Shown here in pieces: positions 5,077-6,122 of a stretch of 6,122 bases of DNA. How positions within the stretch are numbered: the stretch's first letter is position 1; each line of letters opens with the position of its first letter. A program made the position numbers and the translations under genes. The notes below the pieces were generated by a model, which saw nothing but the letters and a program-made list of their open reading frames with translations, searched no databases and was not told the origin of the DNA. The DNA is taken from contig CAJKHT010000116.1 in NCBI GenBank assembly GCA_905199755.1, positions 1 to 6,122 of the forward strand. Direction: 5' to 3'. Origin of the DNA: an uncultured Eubacteriales bacterium (GTDB lineage Bacteria > Bacillota > Clostridia > UBA1381).

Positions 5077-6045
5077 TTAAAAATATAATTGCTTTATCGT
5101 TTTTCCGTCACTTCTGGGAATGTACTGCATAAAATCAGGCTGGCTGCGGTAGATAACTCTATTATTGCACCAACGTTGTAAGTCACGTGTTATCTGCGAC
5201 GCGGTTGATTTGCGATAAATACGTACATCGGGATCTAAGCCTACACTTTGTATGAGCTTGATGCGTCTGTAATCTTCCGCAAATGTTGTGTTGTAATTGG
5301 TCAGCACATATACATAACAATTTCTTGCGGTATTATCATATCCGACCACATCAACAAAGGTTTTTAGTCCTTTCATTATAGCTTTTTCATTTTTCATAAA
5401 ATCAAATGCAAAATGAAACATTTTAACCTTAATTTGCTTTAACATTAATGCAATGTCAGCAGTAATAAATCTCGCGTCCAAACCCTGCGTAAAATCCACT
5501 TTTGCGTTGCTGTCTATAAGCTGTTGTAATAATTCTGTTCGGTCTTTGCAGGAGAGAATATTGGCGTCCAGTAAAATTATTTCTTTTTGACCGTTCCAAA
5601 ATTCTGAAAGGTCTGCTACCTTGCGAGAACAATTACCCTCTTTTTTACTCACTATACAAAAATCGCAATTATTACAACAACCACGTGTTAAGAATCCATA
5701 CGCTTTATTCTTTGTAAGTTCTGGATAGAGTGAATAATCCGGAAATATATGTTCAATTTCATAAGGCAGGTCTTTATCTTTGTCTTTATGATAGACCTCT
5801 TTTCCTTTCTCAACAGTTATAGCGTATCCGGTGCCGCCATATATCGTTTCCGGAGTGTTGAAATTGTACATAACATCACTGCTATATTCACTTCCGAAAA
5901 TTTTTGACACATAAACTCTGTCATAATATTCTAAAAAATTAGCCCATTCGACTGTATCACCTCTCAATTTATGGTATGCTGATATTTTCATAAGCGGTAA
6001 ATTCGGAAATTTATGACTATCTATGTCAAATAAACCTATTTTCAT
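5077..6045 (-). CDS. Radical SAM family protein, phage-type
   Basis: The 322-aa product has an N-terminal region (1-60, MKIGLFDIDSHKFPNLPLMK) resembling the cobalamin-binding-like fold found before some radical SAM domains, but no cobalamin signature is obvious. At 119-130, LTRGCCNNCDFC supplies the CX3CX2C cluster motif (C123, C127, C130) that would hold a [4Fe-4S] cluster and bind S-adenosylmethionine. Later segments IILLDANIL (156-164) and FTQGLDARF (185-193) fit the barrel strands of this superfamily. Similar genes occur in Firmicute phages and their substrate is unknown. The ATG at 6045 has AGAGG 9 nt upstream; the in-frame ATG at 6075 has none. It is first in the visible operon. There is no partner peptide or tRNA that would name its target. 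Confidence 0.82.
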   Translation of the reverse strand: MKIGLFDIDSHKFPNLPLMKISAYHKLRGDTVEWANFLEYYDRVYVSKIFGSEYSSDVMYNFNTPETIYGGTGYAITVEKGKEVYHKDKDKDLPYEIEHIFPDYSLYPELTKNKAYGFLTRGCCNNCDFCIVSKKEGNCSRKVADLSEFWNGQKEIILLDANILSCKDRTELLQQLIDSNAKVDFTQGLDARFITADIALMLKQIKVKMFHFAFDFMKNEKAIMKGLKTFVDVVGYDNTARNCYVYVLTNYNTTFAEDYRRIKLIQSVGLDPDVRIYRKSTASQITRDLQRWCNNRVIYRSQPDFMQYIPRSDGKTIKQLYF

Positions 6046-6054
6046 ATTAATTTT

Positions 6055-6059
6055 CCTCT
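6055..6059 (-). promoter_or_regulatory. Ribosome binding site of the radical SAM gene
   Basis: AGAGG on the minus strand, 9 nt before the ATG at 6045. It decides that start over the in-frame ATG at 6075, which would also run through the palindrome at 6060-6074. Confidence 0.7.
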
Positions 6060-6087
6060 TGCAAATATTTTGCATTTGTGATATACT
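6059..6087 (+). promoter_or_regulatory. Possible plus-strand promoter facing out of the window
   Basis: TTGCAA (6059-6064), 17 bp, then TATACT (6082-6087), preceded by TGA to give an extended -10. Four of six -35 and five of six -10 bases match consensus. A perfect 6-bp-arm palindrome (TGCAAA, TAT, TTTGCA; 6060-6074) overlaps its -35 and could be an operator. Transcription would start near 6094, at an ATG that opens a frame (MNFYLTALR) to the edge. It may serve a divergent gene to the right or be chance in A/T-rich DNA. Confidence 0.35.
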
Positions 6088-6122
6088 GTGTTCATGAATT
6101 TTTATCTGACCGCTTTACGGGT

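Noticed and set aside
6092..6122. 3' end of an upstream minus-strand gene entering from the right
   Set aside because: Two minus-strand frames end with stops here (TAA near 6102, TGA near 6092), but fewer than ten codons are visible and neither can be told from chance.
1..6122. CRISPR array, tRNA, rRNA, insertion sequence ends or attachment site
   Set aside because: No regularly spaced direct repeats, cloverleaf pattern, transposase motif or paired terminal repeats were seen on either strand.

Overview
The window reads as one face of a mobile element, most likely a prophage or an integrative/conjugative element of a low-GC, gut-type Firmicute (Clostridia). This is inferred from strong GGAGG ribosome binding sites, A/T-rich spacers, and the families present: PcfJ, PcfK/AcrIIA9-like, DUF3102, YopX and a phage-type radical SAM protein. 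No integrase, structural gene, tRNA, rRNA, CRISPR array or insertion sequence is visible. Every convincing gene lies on the minus strand, so transcription runs from right (6122) to left (1).

Right block (about 6045 to 3550): a tightly packed run of small phage-accessory genes in transcription order. These are a radical SAM protein (6045-5077), a 52-aa Cys-rich protein (5056-4898), an 83-aa single-pass membrane protein (4911-4660), a 119-aa phage hypothetical (4663-4304), a 65-aa zinc-knuckle-like protein (4307-4110), an N-terminally shortened YopX protein (about 4070-3798), a 54-aa protein (3801-3637) and a 28-aa ORF (3636-3550). Several starts overlap the preceding stop as ATGA, which suggests translational coupling. 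Three of the genes (52, 54 and 28 aa) are too short for a usual ORF cut-off, and three further starts were moved downstream to the ATG that has a Shine-Dalgarno.

Junction (about 3430 to 3550): a 45-bp near-perfect inverted repeat, a canonical sigma-70-type promoter facing right on the plus strand (TTGACA, 17 bp, TACAAT) and, about 35 bp further, a plus-strand intrinsic terminator. Together they predict an RNA of about 55 nt running against the operon. This is the least ordinary part of the window.

Left block (3429 to 51): a three-gene cassette made of a PcfK-like/AcrIIA9-family protein, a 664-aa PcfJ-like protein with a zinc ribbon, and a DUF3102 protein with a long coiled coil. pcfJ starts 14 nt after pcfK stops, and the DUF3102 gene starts on the TAATG that ends pcfJ. 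The first 26 bases may hold the start of a further gene. The PcfK-like gene is a candidate Cas9 inhibitor by family. The biochemical roles of PcfJ and DUF3102 proteins are not established, so how the three act together is inference from their linkage.
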